Shown here in pieces: positions 56,853-64,000 of a stretch of 64,000 nucleotides of DNA (positions are counted from its first letter, which is position 1; each line of letters starts with the position of its first letter). The notes beneath the pieces are model-generated. The model ran no database searches. It had not been told where the DNA came from and saw only the letters and a list, made by a program, of their open reading frames with translations. The translations under genes were made by a program, and so were the position numbers. The DNA is from Bacilli bacterium (GTDB taxonomy: Bacteria; Bacillota_I; Bacilli_A; RFN20; CAG-826): assembly GCA_022482735.1 (NCBI GenBank), contig JAKVOO010000001.1:1088837-1152836 (forward strand). The letters are read 5' to 3'.

Positions 56853-59489
56853 ATGAAAAATAGATTAAGAACTTTGTTTGCTTTTATGGCTTGTGCGGTA
56901 GCGCTTTCGGGATGTAACGGAAGTGGAAAAAGTAGTGATTTAACTTCATCGACTTCATCCTCTTCGGAAACCGAAGTAATGAATCCAGAAGATTTTTCTT
57001 TTCCCGACAATCAAGCCACCACCACCAAACTCGTTACCTATCCAGGACCAGACATTATGGATAGCTCGAGCAAAGTTTCAATTGCCGTCAATGACAATCC
57101 CTTATTTGTTTATGAAACCCGTGTTAACCACATGCGCAGTTTTACTTTTACTTACTCGCAACAAACTAATCCAGTTGCTATTTTTGATTTTGAAGGCCAC
57201 GTTGAAGTGGAAATAGACGTCCATGATGTAGAGGCTGTTTCTTCAGTAAAAATCAGCCCGGAAGCTTATGCGGTTAATGCCAAAATAAGTGGAACCACGA
57301 TTAAGTTTGGTCTTGATTATAGCGCAAACTATATTATCGAATATAACGGTGATGCCGATAATGTCATTCACCTTTTTGCCAATCCGCTAGAAACCGATCC
57401 GATTGACCCAAATAATATTCCAGCAAATGTAACATATATTGGCCCGGGAGCCTATGATGCAGACGCTATCCCTTTAAAAAGTAATTCAACTATTTATTTG
57501 GCTGGTGGGGCATATGTGTTTGGCCAAATTAGAGCTGAAGGGGTCAACAACGTAAAAATTAGAGGCCGGGGTATTCTTGATGGCCAAATTTATGATCGGA
57601 TGAGTGAAAATCAGTTTACACTTCCAATCGAATTACGCAATTCAACGAACATTGAAATAGATGACATTGCTATTCTTGATCCGGCTGGTTGGGCGATAAC
57701 CCTTTATTTCTGTGATCAAGTAACGGTTTCTAATATTAAGATTATTACCGCGCGCGCCAATGGCGATGGTATTTCTGTTCAATCATCAAGCAATGTCCTT
57801 GTAAAGGGTGGATTTGTTCGAACTTGGGACGATTCCTTGGTGGTAAAAAATGTCGATCGGGGAACAACAAAAAACATTCATTTTGACAATGTTGTCGTAT
57901 GGACGGATCTTGCCCAATCAATGGAGGTCGGCTATGAGACATATGGTCCTTCAATGGACGAAATAACTTTCTCTAACATCACCATTGTTCATAATTTTCA
58001 CAAGCCAGCGATGAGCATTCACAATTGTGATGATGCCAATATTACCAATGTTACATATGAAAACATAACTCTTGAAGATGGTCAGATGTTAGGCGATGTC
58101 CGTGATGATGGAGAAGATGATTATTTAATTGATATTACTATCGCTTATAACGTTGAATGGACTAAATCCGCTGGAACTAGAGGCTCAATCAATGGAGTGA
58201 CTTTTAAAAACATTAAAGTACTCAATATGGCGGACACGATTATTTCACGTATTAATGGTGAATCCGAGGCATCGATGGTTCGAAACGTCAGTTTCGAGAA
58301 TATCAATATTGCAGGAAAGACAGTTGAAAAAGCTAGTGATTTAAAATTAGTTACTAACACCTATACCAGTGGATTCACTTTTACCAAGGGTGAAACAGTG
58401 CGGGGGGCAATTATTAATCTTCCCTACACCTTAGCCTTGGCGGATAACAACGTTGTAGTTGATAACATAACTGGTATCAAACAAGAGGGTTTGATTGTTC
58501 CAGAATTTGCTTGGCTTAAAGGCGGATTGAGCTATGCGGGTGTGCCCGCAAGCGGGGACTTTAGTGCCAAAGCAACACACGGAAGTGGAACATTAGCAGT
58601 TACCCCGGATGACGATGGCAGCGGAAATTTTGAACAGAGTGGACATGAAGCGGCTGCAATTTTAAACAGTTCGGCGGATGCCACCTGGATTAGCGGTGAA
58701 TGGAAAGATGAAAAAGATGAGTTTGCCGCTCTTACTATTGAATTTAACGCGATTAAATATGTCGGACAAGTTCGCATTTATGGATCATCAGACAACATTT
58801 TCTCCTATGAATACTCAATGCAAATTTGGGGAAAGAAGCTTAAAAGCGATGGCTCAGTCAGCGATAAGTATGTTCGTATTCTCCCGACTCGAGACTATAT
58901 GATGACTCCTCAAAATGGGAATGCAATCGACGTGGTAATAACCGCTCAACAATATGCGGGCATTCAAATTCGTTTTTACCGCACGGAAGGTTTCTTAAAG
59001 GCTCCTCATATTGAGGTAAGCAAAGTCGATTTCTTCGCCCCATCACTAACATTTGCTAAACCGATTGTGGATAGCACCCCTTACGAAGATGTATATGATG
59101 TGAGCAAAATTAACGATGGTAATACCGAAGGTACTTCCTATTATGAGTCAGAATCATTACCAGCCTATGTCGTAATAGATATGGGGGATGTTTATAACAT
59201 TTCTTATATTGTTCTATCGCTCCCTCCATCCTTACTGTGGGATCCAAGAACACAGAATATTGAAATTCAAACTAGTGCGGATAATGTTGCTTATGATGCT
59301 ACTAAGACTAGTTTTACCACCTTATTTGCGGCAACGGATTATTTATTTGATCCAGTTAGTGGCAATATGGTGGCCCTTCCTCTTGATAATCCGGTTTCAG
59401 CCCGCTTTATCAAGATTATCATTTCATCCAATAGTGCTGTTGGCGGATACGGGGCCCAGCTATCCGAAGTCAGCGTCTATGGAGAATAA
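56853..59489 (+). CDS. Beta-helix glycoside hydrolase lipoprotein with C-terminal F5/8C-like domains
   Basis: The 878-residue protein has lipobox ALSGC and a Ser-rich linker. An N-terminal sandwich (about 50-190) is followed by a beta-helix with N303-G-D-G, W325-D326-D327 and the WTDLAQSMEVGYE block, paralogous to the preceding enzyme. Two discoidin-like (F5/8 type C, CBM32-like) regions lie at about 570-730 and 735-878; the last ends PVSARFIKIIISS...QLSEVSVYGE. The C-terminal modules probably tether it to the glycan. GGAG precedes ATG 56853. It has its own promoter with the GCAGTTTT repeats. Confidence 0.75.
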   Translation: MKNRLRTLFAFMACAVALSGCNGSGKSSDLTSSTSSSSETEVMNPEDFSFPDNQATTTKLVTYPGPDIMDSSSKVSIAVNDNPLFVYETRVNHMRSFTFTYSQQTNPVAIFDFEGHVEVEIDVHDVEAVSSVKISPEAYAVNAKISGTTIKFGLDYSANYIIEYNGDADNVIHLFANPLETDPIDPNNIPANVTYIGPGAYDADAIPLKSNSTIYLAGGAYVFGQIRAEGVNNVKIRGRGILDGQIYDRMSENQFTLPIELRNSTNIEIDDIAILDPAGWAITLYFCDQVTVSNIKIITARANGDGISVQSSSNVLVKGGFVRTWDDSLVVKNVDRGTTKNIHFDNVVVWTDLAQSMEVGYETYGPSMDEITFSNITIVHNFHKPAMSIHNCDDANITNVTYENITLEDGQMLGDVRDDGEDDYLIDITIAYNVEWTKSAGTRGSINGVTFKNIKVLNMADTIISRINGESEASMVRNVSFENINIAGKTVEKASDLKLVTNTYTSGFTFTKGETVRGAIINLPYTLALADNNVVVDNITGIKQEGLIVPEFAWLKGGLSYAGVPASGDFSAKATHGSGTLAVTPDDDGSGNFEQSGHEAAAILNSSADATWISGEWKDEKDEFAALTIEFNAIKYVGQVRIYGSSDNIFSYEYSMQIWGKKLKSDGSVSDKYVRILPTRDYMMTPQNGNAIDVVITAQQYAGIQIRFYRTEGFLKAPHIEVSKVDFFAPSLTFAKPIVDSTPYEDVYDVSKINDGNTEGTSYYESESLPAYVVIDMGDVYNISYIVLSLPPSLLWDPRTQNIEIQTSADNVAYDATKTSFTTLFAATDYLFDPVSGNMVALPLDNPVSARFIKIIISSNSAVGGYGAQLSEVSVYGE

Positions 59490-59520
59490 ATTCATATAAT
59501 CAGTCAAAGGAGGCAGAAAT

Positions 59521-62085
59521 ATGAAAAAAAGCAAACTAGTTGTTTTGCTTGCCGTTACCGGTCTTCTGACCGCATGCGGTACCACTGGTGGTTCTAGCAG
59601 CTCATCACAAACGAGCACACCATCATCTAGCGAATCAAGCAGTGAAAATGGTACATCTTTAACATCATCAACATCTAGTACTTCCGAAGGACTATACGTT
59701 GATGACCCGGAGCCAACTCCGACCTATGATGATGAAACCCCGGTTGTAACGAGAGCATTCAACCCATTATTTGATAGTTATCTTGATGATTTTTCTTCAT
59801 CTACACCCAAAGGTACAGTTGAAGGTGATGCGGCTTATTTAGGCACCCCATATCTTCAAGTTAACATTGATAATACGGGAGAAGAAAAAACGGGCAACAC
59901 TCCAGATGCCGCCGTTTATAAATATGCGACTGGCACCTATGCTCTTCAAGAATATCAGATAGCATTTAAACTTAAACTTATTGCCGGTTCTTTAAATCTC
60001 CACGATTTAAAACTAGGATTACGGGGAGACGATAGTTACGAAGTCTATTCTCTACCGTTTGATGAAGTTTATGATGGTGATTTAGAGCCAATGGCGGAAC
60101 TTTCAACTGAATATCAAGAGTATGTTATTGACCTTAATAACACCATTTCAGATGATAGTGTTGAGTATAAATTATTTAGTGACGGATCAGATTCCGGTGT
60201 TCGTGTCTTAGAAAAAGTGCTGGGACTTCATCTTTTTGTGGGGGATGATGTTAAGGCCAAATTAGGAGTGGCGGAAGTAGCCATTTATAAAGCTGGTGTC
60301 AAAACAGTTCTTGATGATTTTGCTCGGGTCGATGTCAGTAAAGCTGATGCCAACTGCTGGTGGCGGGGAAGCGTAGGAAGCATCGTTCAACGCAACGTAA
60401 AACTAGTTGATGGAGGAACCTATTCGGTTAGTGATGCGGATGCCCTAAGTGGATATAATAATCTTGCCCTTAGTATGAAAGGCGATTTCCGCAGTTTACT
60501 CATCTATCCAATACTTAGTGGGGAGCAGGGAAATCCAATTTCCTGGTCAGAAGCACAAGATCCTGATGGAAATGCTCTCTTCTTAACTTCGCATACCTAT
60601 AAGACGGCGGTTTTAAATTTTGCTAATAGTGGAATTGAAGGTGATGTAACCGGATTTGTATTTATTAGCACCTCACAAATGTGGGTAAATTCTTTATTTG
60701 CGACCAATCTTGAATCCAAGACGGCCGAACTTCAATATCCCTATGTCGATTTGGCTAATGCTCAAGTGTTTGACCGTTTTGATGGTCGAATTCAAGCTTC
60801 ACTAAATGATGATTATGAAGCTAGCAGCACCAATCCAGATATCATCGCCGCTAACCTATATTATTCTTTATCCTATAATAACGGCAGTATGGTTAGTGTT
60901 AAAGACGGTGTCTTAACTTTTGATGCCACATCATTACCAAGCGCAGGATACATTCAAGCCAAAGAAGCAAGTAGTGTTGTTAATGGCGCACATTACCAAT
61001 ATATGGTTATTGCTCTTAAAGGCGAAGAAGGCGCAGACCTAAGTGGCTTTAGAATTATGGGTACGGGGTCCAATGCTGTTTATGCAAATGATTGGTATAG
61101 CGGCTTTGGTTTAAAAACGCCCGCGCTTGATGTTACTAATTATCCTTACATTGACGCGAATGGCTTTGTCTATATGATTATTAATCTCCAAGAATCGGGC
61201 TTAGAAGTGGCTGATACTTTGGATATGTATTATTCTGGAACCGGTAAACTAATTATTAATGAAATTCTCTTTGCCAATAAAGTGGCTCCTTTCGATGAAA
61301 CAAAGGCAGAGTCAATTGGCGAAGGGGGAGATGTTGACTTCAGCTCTGGAGGTTATAACTATAAATACCTTGGATACAATGGTGATCAATTACCCTATTT
61401 AGCTCTTACCTTTAAGGGTGATGGAACTGCCGATTTGGCAAGTTTTAGAATCGGCAATAATGGGGCAATCAGTTGGCTAAAAGATGGGGCCTTAATTGAT
61501 CCATTTGGAAATCCAATTACTGATGTGAGTTTAACTACAGAATCAAGAACCATTATTATTGATCTTGTGGCAAGTGGCCTTTCAGTGACGGATCCCGATC
61601 TTCACGGTCACTTTGGTGATTTTGGAGACAACAATGGTATCGTGACTATTGAGGCAGTCGAGGCGCTTCCGTTAGCATCCTTTACGCGGGTTATTGATGC
61701 TTCTTCGCATCCGATTACCTATACGGCTGACGGATATACCTATGGATTTGGCATTGGTGATTTGAACAATCCAGCCCGGTACTTGACTTTAAGTATCGTA
61801 GGCGATGGAACGGCTGACTTAGCAAGTTTCCGGCTTGAATTCGCAGGAGCGACAATTTGGAGTAGTGCTTTGGTAGATCAAACCGGCAGTCCAATTGCCA
61901 GTATTGTTCCAAGCACGGAAGGAACCATCGTTGTTATTGATATGTTAGCTTCTGGCTTTGATATTGATGCTATGTATGGAGCTATGCATTTCCACTTCGG
62001 TGGCTCGGGAGTTGGTGGAACAATTACCATCAATGAAGTTGCTTATATGGATTATAGCCCAATGAGCTATGCCGATCTTCTATAG
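59521..62085 (+). CDS. Large repeat lipoprotein, putative glycan-binding
   Basis: The 854-residue protein has lipobox LLTAC and a Ser/Thr-rich linker to about residue 60. No catalytic motif is seen. The rest is built from beta-sandwich-like units: strand pairs YLALTFKGDGTADLASFRI (about 624) and YLTLSIVGDGTADLASFRL (about 753) are clear repeats, with YMVIALKGEEGADLSGFRI (about 493) and NLALSMKGDFRSLLIYPIL (about 313) more diverged. Each unit ends in an I-x-I-N/E-E-V/I strand. The design and context suggest a carbohydrate-binding surface protein; no known family was recognised. A Shine-Dalgarno, AAAGGAGG, precedes the ATG. A terminator follows. Confidence 0.7.
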   Translation: MKKSKLVVLLAVTGLLTACGTTGGSSSSSQTSTPSSSESSSENGTSLTSSTSSTSEGLYVDDPEPTPTYDDETPVVTRAFNPLFDSYLDDFSSSTPKGTVEGDAAYLGTPYLQVNIDNTGEEKTGNTPDAAVYKYATGTYALQEYQIAFKLKLIAGSLNLHDLKLGLRGDDSYEVYSLPFDEVYDGDLEPMAELSTEYQEYVIDLNNTISDDSVEYKLFSDGSDSGVRVLEKVLGLHLFVGDDVKAKLGVAEVAIYKAGVKTVLDDFARVDVSKADANCWWRGSVGSIVQRNVKLVDGGTYSVSDADALSGYNNLALSMKGDFRSLLIYPILSGEQGNPISWSEAQDPDGNALFLTSHTYKTAVLNFANSGIEGDVTGFVFISTSQMWVNSLFATNLESKTAELQYPYVDLANAQVFDRFDGRIQASLNDDYEASSTNPDIIAANLYYSLSYNNGSMVSVKDGVLTFDATSLPSAGYIQAKEASSVVNGAHYQYMVIALKGEEGADLSGFRIMGTGSNAVYANDWYSGFGLKTPALDVTNYPYIDANGFVYMIINLQESGLEVADTLDMYYSGTGKLIINEILFANKVAPFDETKAESIGEGGDVDFSSGGYNYKYLGYNGDQLPYLALTFKGDGTADLASFRIGNNGAISWLKDGALIDPFGNPITDVSLTTESRTIIIDLVASGLSVTDPDLHGHFGDFGDNNGIVTIEAVEALPLASFTRVIDASSHPITYTADGYTYGFGIGDLNNPARYLTLSIVGDGTADLASFRLEFAGATIWSSALVDQTGSPIASIVPSTEGTIVVIDMLASGFDIDAMYGAMHFHFGGSGVGGTITINEVAYMDYSPMSYADLL

Positions 62086-62106
62086 TGAGTCAAAGAGTTG
62101 ATTAAA

Positions 62107-62140
62107 AAAAGTTAGGAGTATTTACTCTCCTAACTTTTCT
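62107..62140. terminator. Terminator at the end of the glycan locus
   Basis: A 12-bp stem (62107-62118 with 62127-62138) with flanking A and T runs between convergent genes. Confidence 0.88.
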
Positions 62141-62157
62141 TTTTGGTTATGAAACAA

Positions 62158-62757
62158 TTACCGTTTAATCAGTAAGCGTTCTTCAATGGGTAAAAAGCTC
62201 TTGTCAGAATCAGCTTCGCCATGTTTTTCTCCAAAAGGCATCTGAGCAATCAGTGACCAAGAAGCAGGTATATTAAATACGCGCTTAACCTCCGCATCAA
62301 TCAAAGGATTATAATGCTGTAGACTGGCTCCAAGGTTCAGATTACTTAGTCCCACCCAAATTGCATATTGAAGCATTCCATTTTGCTGCTCCGACCAGCG
62401 GATAAAATTTTCTCGATACAATGGGAAGTCATCACCATACTTTTTGGTAACAGCGTCATCATTAAAAAAGAGCACTGTTCCATAAGCGGATTTAAAGGCA
62501 TTAATTTTCGTTTCGGTTTTAGCAAAACTTTCCGCTGGAACAATCTTTCTTAGTGTTTCCATAACAATATCCCACATTTGATCGTGGTTTTTGTTTAGAA
62601 GCAGAACTACTTTTTGGCTTTGCATATTAAAAGCCGAAGGGACATACTTAATACTTTGGGAAATAACTTTTTCAATCTCGCTTTCGCTGATAGAAACATC
62701 TTTTCCAAGGGCGTAAATTGTTCTCCGGCCTTCAAGAAATTTCTTAAAATCATCCAT
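62158..62757 (-). CDS. Nitroreductase family protein (YdgI/Hbn1-like)
   Basis: The 199-residue FMN-dependent oxidoreductase has RRTIYALGKD at the N-terminus, the PSAFNMQSQKVVLL block, then YGTVLFFND and the C-terminal PFGEKHG. This set fits the YdgI/HBN1 subgroup, which reduces nitro-compounds or quinones with NAD(P)H. There is no signal peptide. It is downstream of the aldehyde dehydrogenase gene on the same strand, 86 nt apart. Confidence 0.9.
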   Translation of the reverse strand: MDDFKKFLEGRRTIYALGKDVSISESEIEKVISQSIKYVPSAFNMQSQKVVLLLNKNHDQMWDIVMETLRKIVPAESFAKTETKINAFKSAYGTVLFFNDDAVTKKYGDDFPLYRENFIRWSEQQNGMLQYAIWVGLSNLNLGASLQHYNPLIDAEVKRVFNIPASWSLIAQMPFGEKHGEADSDKSFLPIEERLLIKR

Positions 62758-62843
62758 ATTTTTTCATCTCCTTATTCTTTAGCAACATCATTATATCGAC
62801 CTAAATTAGTGGTGACTAATGAAACGCTCATTGGAGATAAAAA

Positions 62844-64000
62844 CTATTTTAAAATCTTTTTTAAGAAAGAAAGTTTCTTATCACTACCCGGCTGATAACG
62901 AACGTTCAAATCAGGGTGATAAAACTTTTGGTGAATGCTCTTATAGTGGGAAAAGGTTTCAAATCCCCATCTTCCGTGATAACTTCCCATACCGGAATTA
63001 CCAACTCCTCCAAAAGGCATATACGGCGAGGCAAGATGCACGATGCAATCGTTGATGCAACCACCTCCAAAAGATACATGCTCAATTAAGTAATTAGCAA
63101 AAGATTTCCGTTTGGTAAAAATATAAAAGGCGAGGGGGGTAGGGTTTTTATTGATAATTTCCACAAGTTCATCATCATTATCGTAAGTAATTATAGGAAA
63201 AATAGGCCCAAATATTTCCTCTTTCATAACCGCATCTTCAAGGGTAACGTTGTCTAAGACTGTCGGACAGATTTGATTAGTACTCGAATTTGCCGTTCCT
63301 CCGAATATCACTTTCTTTTGATCAATCAAGTTAAATATTCGTTCAAAGTGTTTTTCATTAATTATTTTTCCGTAGGCGGGGTTTTTAAGCGGATCATCAC
63401 CATATTGCTTACGAATCTCTTCAATAATGGCGGCGACTAATCGATCCTTTATTGAGTGCTGAACGAGAAAATAATCTGGAGCTACACAGGTTTGCCCACA
63501 ATTTAATAGCTTTCCAAAAACGATTCTTCTAGCACTGATGGCAATATCTGCGGTTTCATCGACAATAGTTGGGGATTTTCCACCCAATTCTAATGTCACG
63601 GGTGTCAAGTGTACACTAGCCTTTTCTTGTACTAAATGGCCAACGGATGGAGAGCCTGTAAAGAATATATACTCAAATTTTTGATCCAATAAGGCTTGGT
63701 TTTCTTGGCGACCGCCGAGAATAACCGCGACATATTCTAAAGAAAAAATCTCCTGGAAAATTTTTTCTAGTATTAAACTTACATTTTTTGAATAACTTCC
63801 AGGTTTTAATACGACGGTGTTACCACTGGCAATTGCCGCAATTAAGGGATCGAGAGTGAGAAGAATTGGATAGTTCCACGGGCTCATTATCAAAACATTT
63901 CCAAAGGGCGAAGCTATTCGCCAACTGCGGCCACGGAAATTAGCTAAAGTGGTTTTTACTTTTTCCTTTTTCATCCATTTTCTAAGATGTTTCTTAACAT
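62844..64000 (-). CDS. Aldehyde dehydrogenase, class 3-like (5' end outside window)
   Basis: An NAD(P)+-dependent ALDH. MSPWNYPILLTLDPLIAA, catalytic Glu in LELGGKSP, the nucleophile Cys of NCGQTCVAPDY and EEIFGPIFPI are all present. The reading frame continues without a stop to the window edge as VKKHLRKWMKKEKVKTTL, the usual sequence before this region, so about 70 N-terminal residues lie outside and the internal Met at 63974 is not the start. The KKILK tail and class 3 features suggest a membrane-associated fatty-aldehyde enzyme. Confidence 0.92.
   Translation of the reverse strand, partial: VKKHLRKWMKKEKVKTTLANFRGRSWRIASPFGNVLIMSPWNYPILLTLDPLIAAIASGNTVVLKPGSYSKNVSLILEKIFQEIFSLEYVAVILGGRQENQALLDQKFEYIFFTGSPSVGHLVQEKASVHLTPVTLELGGKSPTIVDETADIAISARRIVFGKLLNCGQTCVAPDYFLVQHSIKDRLVAAIIEEIRKQYGDDPLKNPAYGKIINEKHFERIFNLIDQKKVIFGGTANSSTNQICPTVLDNVTLEDAVMKEEIFGPIFPIITYDNDDELVEIINKNPTPLAFYIFTKRKSFANYLIEHVSFGGGCINDCIVHLASPYMPFGGVGNSGMGSYHGRWGFETFSHYKSIHQKFYHPDLNVRYQPGSDKKLSFLKKILK

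Noticed and set aside
57745..57954. Minus-strand frame inside the second beta-helix gene
   Set aside because: Antisense to the conserved active-site block; no start signals.

Overview
The window comes from a low-GC, monoderm, Bacillota-like bacterium, probably an uncultured Bacilli or Mollicutes-relative lineage. Evidence for this: AT-rich intergenic DNA, AGGAGG-type ribosome binding sites, short hairpin plus T-run terminators, N-terminal lipoboxes on several exported proteins, an atpIBEFHAGDC operon in Bacillota order, a one-piece tmRNA, and TGA used as a normal stop (for example atpG and the gene at 13101-14666), so genetic code 11. The taxon is inferred; no rRNA gene is present.

Layout. 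1-6.3 kb: a truncated YesN-type response regulator, a monovalent cation/proton antiporter behind a terminator-like leader, GrpB and DUF1697 family proteins, an XRE regulator, a small membrane protein, and two orphan genes (a PH-like protein and a PD-(D/E)XK nuclease-like protein) just downstream of ssrA. 6.6-12 kb: tmRNA, an unknown membrane protein, thymidine kinase, a HAD phosphatase, and pyrG with a GGGC-initiating leader. 11.9-12.7 kb: a clear heliorhodopsin. 12.8-15.6 kb: a DUF2156/GNAT fusion whose SCP2-like C-terminal domain is a separate overlapping ORF, then DegV. 15.7-19.4 kb: a tight four-gene operon of two acyltransferases and two glycosyltransferases, probably making membrane glycolipids. 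19.6-33 kb: mixed metabolism and salvage (a frameshifted carboxyethyl-amino-acid synthase, a lamin-tail surface protein, a COG2509 flavoprotein, a lipase-like protein, two deoxynucleoside kinases around uridine kinase, a HAD-IIA phosphatase, an SLC45-like transporter, GDPD). 33-42.6 kb: glyA, the F1Fo ATP synthase operon, and a PPi-type phosphofructokinase behind a cre-like operator.

42.7-62.1 kb is a carbohydrate-utilisation locus. It has a YesN/YesM two-component system, a divergent kinase-less sensor, a CUT1 ABC importer without its ATPase, two tandem GH65 phosphorylases, beta-phosphoglucomutase, two paralogous beta-helix hydrolase lipoproteins with GH28/GH49-like (clan GH-N) motifs, and a large repeat lipoprotein that looks like a glycan-binding protein. 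The inferred flow is: surface hydrolases cut a polysaccharide, the importer takes up oligosaccharides, GH65 enzymes phosphorolyse alpha-glucosides to beta-glucose-1-phosphate, PgmB converts this to glucose-6-phosphate, and glycolysis continues through the nearby PFK. Two promoters in the locus share one architecture: GCAKTTTT boxes 21 bp apart, at a fixed distance from the -10. A nitroreductase and a truncated aldehyde dehydrogenase close the window.

Most interesting: the heliorhodopsin with a palindrome between its promoter and start codon; an ATP synthase c subunit with the two-carboxylate Na+-binding pattern, which fits a sodium-based bioenergetic reading together with the antiporter; and the glycan locus with its shared promoter code, kinase-less sensor and unfamiliar repeat lipoprotein.
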